The notes below the pieces were generated by a model. That model ran no database searches and was not told where the DNA came from. It saw only the letters and a list, made by a program, of their open reading frames with translations. Positions 22,701 through 29,200 of a stretch of DNA of 64,000 nt are shown one piece after another. Both the position numbers and the translations under genes were made by a program. Source of the stretch: Lepus europaeus (Eukaryota > Chordata > Mammalia > Lagomorpha > Leporidae); assembly GCF_033115175.1 (NCBI RefSeq), contig NC_084830.1:39811409-39875408 (forward strand), read 5' to 3'. The first letter of the stretch is position 1; each line of letters begins with the position of its first letter.

Positions 22701-25554
22701 GAGCCATTACCTGCTGCCTCAGAGGGTGTACAGCAGCAGGGAGCTGGAATTAGGATTCGAACCTGGGCACTCTGATGGAATATGGGTGTCTCAGGCAGTG
22801 TCTTAACCCCTGCAACAAATGTCCACCCCCAAGCTCTTCTCTGCTCTTCTAGAATCTGGTTCCAATTCATCTCTCCAATTTCAAGTCCTTTCTAAGGCCC
22901 AGGTTCAGCCAAACTGGTTTATTCCCTGTAACCCAAAACTGCCTTGTAGTTTTATCATTTTAGAGTCCCTGTACATGCCATTTCTTCCACCAAGGACATG
23001 TTCTAACTCTCATCCAAACCTATGTAAACCTAACACATCTCTTAAAAGTACTAAATTTAAATCTTATGTCTTCTGTAAAGTTTTTCAAATCACCGCGATC
23101 ACAGCCACCTCTGAATCCATACATTCAGCAAATAAACATTCAGCAAACACTAATGGAGCACTTGGCACACACAACCACTGAGGGCATCACAGCTGATGAA
23201 CTTGTGGCACTTATTTATGTCAGGTGTCAACACAAGTTAATCAGCTACCTCAGGATTACCAAGGCAGTTTTAAAAATATAGTTTCCTTGGTCTCTATTCC
23301 AGTATCTGGTATCACACAACATCTACAAGGAAATAACACTTTAAACAAAACAAAACCAAATGAATAAAGATAATAATTGTCTCCTTTTACAGAACCCCAA
23401 AACTTCATTCTTCCATTTTGCTAGCAACATTTCCACCAGAAAGTAAAACAGGGACATGTTATAGAAGTCAAGACTAGAAGCCTGGCCGGCACTGCAGCTC
23501 ACTAGGCTAATCCTCTGCCTTCGCGCCAGCACTCCAGGTTCTAGTCCCAGTTGGGGCGCTGGTTCTGTCCCGGTTGCTCCTCTTCCTGTCCAGCTCTCTG
23601 CTGTGGCCTGGGAAGGCAGTGGAGGATGGCCCAAGAGCTTGGGCCCTATACCCGCACGGGAGACCAGGAGGAAGCTCCTGGCTTTAGATTGGCGCAGCGC
23701 ACCGGCCGTAGCAGCCATTTGTGGGGGTGAACCAATGGAAGAAGACCTTTCTCTCTGTCTCTCTCTCTCACTGTTTAACTCTGCTTGTCCAAAAAAAAAA
23801 AAAGACTAGAAGCCTAACAACTTCCAAACACTGAAATTTCATGATAAGCAGTCACCCATTCATTCAAACACATTTAAAGCAACCATATGTGCCAGCTGCT
23901 GACTAAACATAGTGCATACATGAAAAGGATTCTTCCCCTCTTGCAAGCTTATTCTGATGGGAAAGCCTGTGTTAATCATAAGACAATGTGGTAAACCCTC
24001 TGACAGAAGCGTTAAAAACATATGATGGAAGCAAAGAAGGGGCTGTTAAGTGGCGGCGGGAATATGCATAGGGGTAAAAGAGGGCTGTTCAGAGGAGTTT
24101 TCCTAAGGAAGTAGACAAGTTGGTAAGGGTACATGCCACAGGAAGCGTAAAAGAGAATGCCTCAAATGCACTCTCTCTGGCCAGGGTGAATCTAAGCTAC
24201 CTGTGGAGAAAGTAGTGGCTGCTGAAAGTGGACATGAAGAAGGGACTAGAGAGGTGTGAGGAGGAGAGCTGATGTCAAGTTTAAATGACAAATTTGCATT
24301 TGAGAAACATTCCTATTACGTAAACCTACCCTGTAAACATCTTGTGAGCAGAAATCATATTTACCCCTTAGCAATCCTCACATACACACTGATAATCTCT
24401 ACTACTCAATTAAAATAGTGAAATGCTATTCCAAGGGCCGGCGCTGTGGCATAACATGTAAGGCCACCACCTGCAGTGCCAGCATCCCATATGGGCGCTA
24501 GTTCGAGTCCTGGCTGCTCCACTTCAAGGAAATGGCTGCTCCATCCAGCTCTCTGCTATGGCTTGGAAAAGCAGCAGAAGATGGCCCAAGTGCTTGGGCC
24601 CCTGCACCTGTCTGGGACCTGGAAGAAGCTCCTGGCTCCTGGCTTCGGATCAGCATAGCTCCGGCCATTGCAGCCATCTAGGGAGTGAACCAGCGGATGG
24701 AAGACCTCTCTCTCTGCCTCTCTGTAACTAAATAAACCTATTAAAAAATAAAAAGAAATGCTATTCCACCAACCCCTCATTTACACTCCAATGACATGGC
24801 CCTTCTTGCTGTGCATTAGGTTCATTCTTGACTTAAAGACCTTTGCACCTGCTAGTCTCCTCACTCGGAATGGTCTGCTCACACAAGCTTAGCTCCTAGC
24901 CATTTAGGCATCATAAGCTACCGTTCCTAAGTGGTCAGATTGATTTTGGAGGAGCAGAGCTGTAAGGATAAATATATCTCATTAATTTCATCTTCCCCTC
25001 AAACTTTCGGTAAGAACTGTTGATAAGAGAAAACTGACAGCTTTGAATCTCGTCGTTCCCTCTTCCACATCCGTAAGGATGTAAAGTGAAGTGGTAAAGT
25101 GGCCAGGAGTGAGAGCAACAGGAAGGTTTAAAGAAGCCCGTTTAATTCTTAAATCCTTTAACCCACGAGTTTGGCCCATTCAAATCATTCAAATTCCACT
25201 TCGAATACAGGGACTTGAGGACAGAATGCAACAGCAGGACATGGGGGAGACGGAAGTATTCCCCATACAGAAAATGACGAGTATTTCCCACTCCAAACCC
25301 GAAGAAATTCTTGGGAAAGAATTTGAAACGACAGCATCCGCTACTCGGTTCCGCAATGGCCCTAGCTACCAAAGCTTGCCTTGGGAACTTGTGGGAAAGA
25401 ACGAGGCTGGGACGCTAGGTTCCCCCTAACTTCCACTCTGTGGACACCAAGGCCAGACCCCAGGATTCGCGGGGGGCGTCCCACCTCTCTGTAAGTCCAA
25501 CTTGGTTTCACGGACATAGTTGTCCGGGTTCCGGCTCAGCATCTTCACCTTCAT
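86..25554 (-). CDS. DCAF13: DCAF13, WD-repeat rRNA-processing factor, coding exons 1-5 (3' part outside window)
   Basis: This is the vertebrate orthologue of yeast Sof1. It is a nucleolar WD-repeat protein of the small-subunit processome needed for 18S rRNA maturation, and it has also been described as a CRL4 ubiquitin-ligase substrate receptor (family knowledge). Coding exons in transcript order are 25485-25554, 18451-18650, 17503-17610, 8636-8725 and 86-241. They total 624 bases, or 208 codons, in one unbroken frame, against about 445 residues in the human form I remember. The protein starts [18 protein letters not shown] blades show as GHRDGVNCL...GEVRIWNL (about residues 65-95), AHEGFVRGI...VKQWKM (about 105-140) and [15 protein letters not shown] (about 170-185). 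The ATG has a purine at -3 in a GC-rich context. Exon 2 ends in a GC rather than GT donor. The gene shares a divergent promoter with SLC25A32. Exon 6 and later exons lie left of position 1. Confidence 0.95.
457..1147 (+). repeat. C-SINE, interrupted by another C-SINE
   Basis: The two parts, 457-552 and 914-1147, join into one plus-strand copy. The break repeats TGCTCCATTTCT (541-552) as TGCTCCACTTCT (914-925), the duplication made by the inserted copy. Confidence 0.8.
553..913 (-). repeat. C-SINE inserted in a C-SINE
   Basis: This is a full-length copy with a long (GA)n tract at 619-672 and T-rich start. It is nested in the plus-strand copy around it. Confidence 0.85.
1151..1481 (-). repeat. 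C-SINE
   Basis: Full-length copy ending in GTGCCACAGTGCTGGCCCC. Confidence 0.8.
1617..1926 (-). repeat. C-SINE, old diverged copy
   Basis: It keeps the order GCCAGGCCAAAGCCAGGAG then CTGCCTCCCAGGATGCA, a variant found in the older copies of this window. Confidence 0.7.
1975..2281 (+). repeat. C-SINE
   Basis: Starts GGGGCCAGTGCTGTGGC, has a short CT tract, and ends in an A-rich tail. Confidence 0.8.
2395..2745 (+). repeat. C-SINE with (CT)n tract
   Basis: The copy has a (CT) run at about 2647-2686 and an (AAAT)n tail. The RNA polymerase III head is slightly damaged. Confidence 0.8.
2808..2827. repeat. Target-site duplication, left copy
   Basis: AAGAAATTATAATATTTGTG is identical to 7938-7957. 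The preceding GT/AAGAAA resembles an L1 endonuclease nick site. The first two A's may be fortuitous on the poly(A) side. Confidence 0.9.
2837..2847 (+). promoter_or_regulatory. YY1-type site at the 5' end of the HAL1-like element
   Basis: CAAGATGGCGG lies about ten bases inside the element. A YY1 site at the same place in human L1 directs accurate transcription starts, so the internal promoter looks well preserved. Confidence 0.6.
3724..4647 (+). CDS. L1-type ORF1 protein of the HAL1-like element (C-terminus frameshifted)
   Basis: The frame has 307 codons and encodes the L1 ORF1 RNA-binding chaperone. The N-terminus is basic and hydrophilic. It is followed by a long coiled coil (about residues 45-165, e.g. 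[19 protein letters not shown] and [16 protein letters not shown]), then the RRM-like domain starting at [17 protein letters not shown] and the C-terminal domain ([32 protein letters not shown]). A one-base shift near 4590-4610 ends the frame at TGA. The expected C-terminal tail continues in another frame to a TAA at 4781-4783. The protein is therefore nearly full length but loses about 55 residues. ORF2, which should follow, is absent. Confidence 0.8.
   Translation: MKKPNISNMPNNKRKNQANKNKEDTMTPPNEKDTRIQDYEDDEIEEMQEADLKKLIRTLRSSQKQILELQKSLKDKIENLSRENEILRRNQNEMKQLVEQEMVIMTRNHNEMKNSTDQMTNTLESLKNRMGEAEERISDLEDREQERKQANQRKEEEIRNLKNIVGNLQDTIKKRNIRVLGVPEGMEREKGLEGIFSEILAENFPGLEKDRGILVQEAYRTLNKHDQKRSSPRHVVIKLTTVKHKEKILKCAREKRQITLRGSPIRLTADFSSETLQARREWRDIAQVLREKLPAQNTISCKALICE
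4600..4783 (+). pseudogene. Shifted C-terminal tail of ORF1
   Basis: The frame offset from ORF1 reads [16 protein letters not shown] and onward to HGHQYERR, then stops at TAA (4781-4783). It matches the conserved end of mammalian L1 ORF1 proteins and shows that a small indel, not a large truncation, broke the gene. Confidence 0.7.
6590..7260 (+). other. Retrovirus-like nucleocapsid/protease trace inside the HAL1-like element
   Basis: The frame at 6599-6910 reads [14 protein letters not shown], then [13 protein letters not shown]. These resemble two decayed CCHC zinc knuckles of a retroviral nucleocapsid; one has lost its histidine, the other its first cysteine. About 100 bases downstream, broken frames ([25 protein letters not shown]) resemble the gammaretroviral protease region, in the right order. 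Stops and shifts break it everywhere, and no function is suggested. The similarity is weak and judged by eye. Confidence 0.45.
7560..7937 (+). mobile_element. L1-type 3' terminal region of the HAL1-like element
   Basis: The region includes a G-rich polypurine stretch (about 7808-7870, GGGGAGAGGGAACGGG...), common in L1 3' UTRs. It is followed by CTGTACACTGGAAATTTAT, AATAAA and a poly(A) tail at 7929-7939. This is the segment that would recruit the L1 machinery. Confidence 0.7.
7938..7957. repeat. Target-site duplication, right copy
   Basis: This is a perfect copy of 2808-2827, directly after the poly(A) tail. Confidence 0.9.
8189..8525 (-). repeat. C-SINE
   Basis: Full-length copy 110 bases from DCAF13 exon 4, in the same orientation as that gene. 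Confidence 0.8.
8636..8725 (-). CDS. DCAF13: DCAF13 coding exon 4
   Basis: The exon has 90 bases (30 codons) and encodes [20 protein letters not shown] and onward to HTILGK. The acceptor is ATTTCTAG|GTT and the donor AAAG|GTACAA. The acidic run has four consecutive glutamates here, where the human protein as I remember it has an aspartate. Confidence 0.93.
9128..9149 (+). repeat. Poly(A) run
   Basis: About 22 A's in DCAF13 intron 3 with no recognised element attached. Confidence 0.85.
9594..9734. mobile_element. Mariner-like MITE with terminal inverted repeats
   Basis: The left end TATGAGGGGGTCTTTAGAAA and the inverted right end (complement of TTTTTGAAGTACTCCCATA) match over about 30 bases (the cores AAAGTT-TGGAAAA). 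TA dinucleotides lie at both borders. The element is about 140 bases, non-coding and old. Confidence 0.6.
10555..13640 (+). mobile_element. Internally deleted L1: 5' UTR/ORF1 start joined to ORF2 3' end
   Basis: 10555-11645 resembles the L1 5' UTR (AAGATGGCAAAATAG) and the first codons of ORF1 (ATG near 11444, quickly broken). At about 11645-11665 the sequence jumps to the last third of ORF2 (CAATCTACAGATTCAAAAC and onward), which runs to about 13640. About 4 kb of L1 is therefore missing. A young C-SINE (12401-12746) splits the ORF2 part. All frames are interrupted. It is antisense to DCAF13 in intron 3. Confidence 0.75.
12401..12746 (+). repeat. Young C-SINE with perfect 20-base duplication
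   Basis: The duplication AAGAAATAGGTAAAGGACTT lies at 12381-12400 and 12747-12766. The copy belongs to the young GC-rich subfamily (GGCGCCGGCACACCAGG) and sits in the deleted L1. Confidence 0.9.
13650..13861 (-). repeat. Half C-SINE (3' half)
   Basis: The tail side with a (GA)n run at about 13708-13735 is kept; the tRNA-like head is lost at the junction with the inverted L1 fragment. Confidence 0.75.
13870..14080 (-). mobile_element. Inverted L1 ORF2 fragment without poly(A)
   Basis: The reverse complement matches 12020-12240 of the neighbouring L1 closely. It has no poly(A) tail. An 8-base direct repeat, CCCAACTG (13862-13869 and 14081-14088), flanks it. Half C-SINEs in inverted orientation lie on both sides. 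Confidence 0.7.
14089..14275 (+). repeat. Half C-SINE (3' half)
   Basis: It starts abruptly at GGGCCCCTGCACCCGC, with no tRNA-like head. It lies in inverted orientation to the half copy at 13650-13861. Confidence 0.75.
14293..14592 (+). repeat. C-SINE, first of two on the same target
   Basis: Preceded by GTCACCAGTG (14283-14292). Its A-rich tail was the target of the next, minus-strand copy. Confidence 0.8.
14593..14962 (-). repeat. Young C-SINE inserted in the tail of another
   Basis: Young GC-rich copy. ATAAATAAATCTT occurs on both sides (about 14580-14592 and 14963-14975). Confidence 0.8.
15002..15333 (+). repeat. C-SINE, second of two on the same target
   Basis: Preceded by GTCACCAGTG (14992-15001) and followed by TGACCAGTG (15334-15342). 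Confidence 0.8.
15410..15772 (+). repeat. Young C-SINE with perfect duplication
   Basis: ACAAATATGGGTTAA lies at 15395-15409 and 15773-15787. The head (GGCCAGCGCCGCGGCTCACT) is well preserved. Confidence 0.9.
15940..16880 (+). mobile_element. L2 LINE fragment, split by a C-SINE
   Basis: 15940-16250 (CCTGAGCTCCAGACCTGCAT, CCAATAGACATTTTCGATC) and 16612-16880 (ATTGCCTGCAGAGACTACTG, AACAGCCTTCAAACTGATC, CTGTTTCCCTGTTAAAATAC) follow the L2 consensus order. The C-SINE at 16252-16607 interrupts it. It is ancient and non-coding. Confidence 0.6.
16252..16607 (-). repeat. C-SINE inside L2
   Basis: Full-length copy splitting the L2 at 15940-16880. A short local duplication of the CACTCCCCAGTTGGCTGCAA segment is seen near 16347-16388. 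Confidence 0.8.
16885..17365 (+). mobile_element. Old L1 fragment (3' part)
   Basis: The text shows the conserved L1 ORF2 end and 3' UTR style (CAGCACTATTCATAATAACC, CAACATGGATGAA, AAGTGAAATAAACCAGACAC), followed by decayed 3' sequence. It is diverged and non-coding. Confidence 0.65.
17503..17610 (-). CDS. DCAF13: DCAF13 coding exon 3
   Basis: The exon has 108 bases (36 codons) and encodes [20 protein letters not shown] and onward to GTSFFT. It runs from the end of blade one into blade two. The acceptor is TTTATTATAG|GTT and the donor ACT|GTAAGTAT. Confidence 0.94.
17611..18450 (-). other. DCAF13: DCAF13 intron 2, GC-AG type
   Basis: The intron starts GCAAGT (minus strand) and ends TTTATTATAG. 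It contains one C-SINE; the rest is unique. Confidence 0.88.
17924..18245 (+). repeat. C-SINE in the GC-AG intron of DCAF13
   Basis: Full-length copy, about 200 bases downstream (plus-strand sense, before 18451) of the GC donor side. Confidence 0.8.
18451..18650 (-). CDS. DCAF13: DCAF13 coding exon 2
   Basis: The exon has 200 bases and encodes the stretch from [20 protein letters not shown] to LSGACDGE, including the start of the first WD blade. The acceptor is TTATTTCAG|TT. The donor on the minus strand reads GAG|GCAAGT, a GC donor with an otherwise perfect U1 match (the GC lies at 18450-18449). Confidence 0.94.
19205..19440 (-). repeat. MIR-type SINE
   Basis: TATTTAATCCCCACAGCACT, AGGAAAACTGAGGCATATAC and GAGCCAGGATTCTAACCAAG are the MIR core in reverse orientation. 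Confidence 0.65.
20355..21008 (-). repeat. C-SINE, interrupted by a plus-strand copy
   Basis: The poly(T) end is at 20355-20396 and the body resumes at 20698-21008; the plus copy lies between. Confidence 0.75.
20397..20697 (+). repeat. C-SINE inserted in a C-SINE
   Basis: Copy with a missing stretch before TGAACCAGCAAATGG (20614), nested in the minus copy. Confidence 0.75.
21570..21898 (+). repeat. C-SINE, first of a tandem pair
   Basis: Preceded by AGATAATATTATC (21557-21569); the next target copy follows its tail at 21899. Confidence 0.8.
21909..22251 (+). repeat. C-SINE, second of a tandem pair
   Basis: Flanked by AGATATTATC (21899-21908) and AGATACTATTATC (22252-22264). Confidence 0.8.
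22480..23060 (+). mobile_element. L2 LINE fragment, split by an old C-SINE
   Basis: 22480-22537 (TTCTGACCTACAGAATAAAG) and 22831-23060 (CATGCCATTTCTTCCACCAA, TCTGTAAAGTTTTTC) follow the L2 3' order. The C-SINE at 22538-22830 lies between them. Confidence 0.5.
22538..22830 (-). repeat. C-SINE, old copy inside L2
   Basis: It has the older CTGCCTCAGAGGGTGTACAG variant and splits the L2 at 22480-23060. Confidence 0.7.
23484..23801 (+). repeat. Young C-SINE with perfect duplication
   Basis: AAGACTAGAAGCCT lies at 23470-23483 and 23802-23815. Confidence 0.88.
24434..24754 (+). repeat. C-SINE with perfect duplication
   Basis: GAAATGCTATTCCA lies at 24420-24433 and 24755-24768. Confidence 0.88.
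24775..24915 (+). mobile_element. L2-like fragment
   Basis: CCTTTGCACCTGCTAGTCTC followed by CACTCGGAATGG matches the familiar L2 3' motif in decayed form. Confidence 0.45.
25485..25554 (-). CDS. DCAF13: DCAF13 coding exon 1
   Basis: The exon holds 70 coding bases from the ATG at 25554-25552 and encodes [20 protein letters not shown], then LQR and the first base of a valine codon. The donor is GAGAG|GTGGG. The frame is completed exactly by exon 2. Confidence 0.93.
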
Positions 25555-26085
25555 GTCGGCGGCTCTTCCTCAGCAACCCACACGAGTTCGTGAGCCGCGG
25601 CGCGGACCCCCGCCGCCGCCTCCCGCACATGCGACTTCCGCTTTCCTGACACTACTTCCTGTTACGTACCTCCGGGGAGCGGAAGCCGGCCGGCTCAGCT
25701 GGATCCTGCGGCGCTCCGTAGTTTTGCCGGCAAAGGTTGGCAGGGGGCGTTTCCACAGCCGGGCGCTCCGGCCCGTGCCCTTCTGCCGGAGCCCGCGGCA
25801 GCTGTGGGCGAGGCTGGCCGGGGAAGCGGGGGAGGCTGGCAGCCCGCCTCCCTCGGGTTCTCCGCGGCGTGAGCGCGGCTGCGCCCCTGCGCCGCCCCCT
25901 CGGCGCTCCGGTCCCCCGGCTTCGCTCCCGCGATCGGGGTGTCAGAATAATCTCGCCGGTCCCGGAAGTGGGCTCGCGCCCGCGGTTCCTACCCCCGCGC
26001 GGCTACTGTCGCCACGGTGGCGGCCACTGCATCTCGTCCCACCTCCGCGGCCTTGGGCGCCGTGGTGTCGGCGGGCCCCGAGCCT
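25555..26085. promoter_or_regulatory. Bidirectional CpG-island promoter of DCAF13 and SLC25A32
   Basis: The two start codons lie head to head 531 bases apart in very GC- and CpG-rich DNA with no TATA box. ETS-type motifs (GGAA/TTCC cores) are seen at about 25634-25641 (ACTTCCGC), 25654-25661 (ACTTCCTG), 25679-25687 (AGCGGAAGC) and 25962-25970 (CCGGAAGTG, the best match). An imperfect NRF1-like palindrome (CGCACATGCGA) lies at about 25624-25634. Such sites are common in shared housekeeping promoters. Actual transcription starts cannot be placed from sequence. Confidence 0.8.
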
Positions 26086-26239
26086 ATGACGGGCCAGGGC
26101 CAGTCGGCGTCCCAGTCGTCGGCGTGGAGCACGGTGTTCCACCACGTCCGGTACGAGAACCTGGTGGCGGGCGTGAGCGGCGGGGTCTTGTCTAACCTCG
26201 CGCTGCACCCGCTCGACCTCGTGAAGATCCGCTTCGCCG
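26086..26239 (+). CDS. SLC25A32: SLC25A32 coding exon 1
   Basis: The exon has 154 coding bases and encodes the N-terminus and the first carrier signature. The donor is GCCG|GTAAGA, with one base of a valine codon left over. Confidence 0.95.
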
Positions 26240-29200
26240 GTAAGAGCCGGCCCAGACTCAGGACCGCTCCTTCCCCCTGTCAGCCCGAACTGGGGGCGGG
26301 GGAGGGCTCAGAAGGAGGCTTTGGGCTCCCCTGCCTCTAACCGAACTACGAGCAGGGGGTCGTTGAGGATGTCCGACTGTCCGGGCTCACCTGGAGCTAG
26401 ATTGAGGAAGGGGGTCCGGTGAGGAAATCCGGCCTCCGTCCCCCTCGCCCAGGAGGACCAGGGGATGGGGCGTGTGGGTAGAAGAGTCTGAGAAAGTCTG
26501 TTGTAGAAGGTGGGAGTCGAGTCCTGATTTGTAAATGGAAGAAGGGATTGTGGCATTTTAGGACTTAGCCCTAGAGGAGCAAATCGTTCACCCTGGAGGT
26601 ACTTTGAAACCGTAGTGTAGCCACGTGTTTGGCAGAGCTGCGGAAAGGAAAATGCTGGCGCTTGGGGTCGGGCATAGTTCTCAGCGGGTGGTTGTGTTAG
26701 AGTCCGAAAACATCCACTGCCCCAAGAATGACTCCAAGAGGCACTGTCATGCAATCAGCATAGGGTTTATTGATCAGTCCAGCATGCTGGGGCCCCCGAT
26801 TAAACAGGCGGCCCCGAAGAGAAAATGGTCTGGGTTTTTATACATTAAGGCATCTGATTCATGTTAGTTACAGTTTGACAAGATTGATCACTTAGTACAG
26901 AGCTAACAACCAGTATATGTCAAGACAATTGTTTTACAAGTACATCTAATACCCGGTACATAGAGTAAGATAACAAGTGCTAAGGGGAGGATCAAAAAGG
27001 CTTCCTATCACCTCGGGAAGAGTCACAGATGTTCGGGTCACTTAGATCATGAGTATAGTCTAGGAATGTGGTGGGGGCATATATCTTATGGCTTACACAA
27101 AGAAAGTTACAGGTCTGTGTTCTATTAACTTTATTTTACAGGAATCATTGAGCTAATTAAACCATAACTCCTTAGTAGCACAAAACAGGTACAAGCAGTC
27201 TGTTGTAAAAGCCCTTGTTACATTTACATTAATCAAGTGAAACTGGGCAGGGGAGAGAACAGGGTAGGGTCACACTAAGGTTACTTTGTTCTTTATTCAG
27301 AGAAAGCAGTTCAGAGAAAGCATAACAAAAGGAGTGAAAGGAAAACAAGTGAAGCAGTTTCTAGTATTAAAGGGGCAGATTTTAGATTTCTTTTATTCCT
27401 TCAGTTGGGAATAGTTTGGAATACAATTCTATTGAGATTTCTTTTGCTTCATTTTGTTTTGTTTTGGTGTGTAGTGTGGTGCAGGTCCTAGTGACGAATC
27501 GGTAGCTAGAGTCCACGTGCTACCGATTTTTTTAAAAGTATCTTAAGTATTTTGAAATTGATAAAGCATTTTAGAAGTTAAACTCGCCAGGGCCGTGGTT
27601 TAACAGGCTAATCCTCCACCTTGCAGCGCCGGCACACCGGGTTCTAGTCCCGGTTGGGGTGCCGGATTCTATCCCGGTTGCCCTTCTTCCAGGCCAGCTC
27701 TCTGCTATGACCCGGGAAGGCAGTGGAGGATGGCCCAAGTCCTTGGGCCCTGCACGCCATGGGAGACCAGGAGAAGCACCTGGCTCCTGGCTTCGGATCA
27801 GCGCAGTGCACTGGCCGCAGCAGCCATTGGAGGGTGAACCAACGGCAAAAAGGAAGACCTTTCTCTCTGTCTCTCTCTCTCTCTCACTATCTACTCTGCC
27901 TGTCAAAAAGAAAAGAAAAAAAAAAAGAAGTTAAAGTCGATAGTAAATTCTGGAAAAGATAGTCTCAAAGATAGTCTTTGATACCTTTTATTTGGAAGCT
28001 TTTCTGGCATTTTGAGTTATCACTACAAGTTAAGTAGAATTACATCTGCAGAAGTAGAGAATTATATTCAGTTCACTTGGTAGAGATTTCTCTTAACTTT
28101 TATAGATTGCTGTAAGGGCTTAAGATGTACCTGAAGATGTACCTTCAGATGTACCTGATAGAATTCTTGGCCTGAAGGAATGTAAAATCTTAAGCTTGAG
28201 TCTTAGTCTCCTAAAAGATAATTCTAGACAACATAAAATATGGGGCAAAGTGCAATAAACCTAAATGAAAAATAGGCATACAGATATACTATGAAGATTG
28301 CTGATGCATGGGTCTGTCTCAAAGTAGTCCATGGAAGATTAGTTCTTGAGGTCCATAGAAGGACTAATATTTTGACAGTTTGGAGAGGAGGCAAGAAGCC
28401 GCTCAATAGAAGAAAATCAGCAAGAATTATGGAGGGTTATCCCTAGGGGAAAAAAAACATGAGAAAGGCATATAATTTCATGGAGTTTATGATGTATGCA
28501 CAGATAATGATCATTATTGAACGATAATCGCCACTGAACGTTTACTAGAAACAAGGCAATGAACAAAGAGCTTTGGAAGCATTTTTCTCAGTACTATTCT
28601 AGTATATCTAAAGGGTAAATTAAAATGCCTGAAATGGAAATAAGGAATGACTTCAGAAAGTTAAGCACTGTCAGATTAACTCATCTGTTATGCCATGTGA
28701 AAACAGAAGCCAGGTCTGGATGTTGGGAATGAGATCAATATTAGGAATAGAGAAATTACCACACAGGGATGGCCATAGAATCTGCTTAGTATTGGACAAC
28801 CACTCCTGTTGATTGGAAAAAGTGCCGATTAAAAAAGTCAGCATTTAAGGGTGGGCAGGACAAAAGAAGGACAAGAAATTTAATGGCAAAAAATAGAAAA
28901 GAGGAAAGTCAGGAAGGTATGGTGTGGGATAAGCCAAAAGAAAAGGGTGTTTCATTAAAACAAGTCAGGTACCACTAAGGGTTTGTGAAGAAGAGAGGAC
29001 GCCCAAAGAGCACTTGGAGGCCCTCAAGTAGAGCCCTTAAGTAATGGATGAGGCCCAACCAAGATTGCAATGGAGGTGAGAAAGTCCCTGCTAACATAGT
29101 AGTTTTCTCTTTGCAGAAGCTTAACTGATAAGGGGCTACTGGGATCCAAGAGGGGATACTTAACTCTGGAGAGTCTTAAGCCTGTTTAAATTCTGATGGA

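Larger units (their letters stand above)
18651..25484 (-). other. DCAF13: DCAF13 intron 1
   Basis: The SINEs, MIR and L2 pieces are listed separately. Stretches where nothing was recognised: 18651-19200, 19441-20340 (with a 12-base inverted repeat at 20136-20147/20226-20237), 21010-21556, 22265-22480, 23061-23469, 23816-24419 and 24916-25484. Confidence 0.8.

Noticed and set aside
25520-26195. Open frames of 150-190 codons across the CpG island
   Set aside because: They are proline/arginine-rich translations of GC-rich promoter DNA with no family resemblance. Absence of stops is expected at this base composition.
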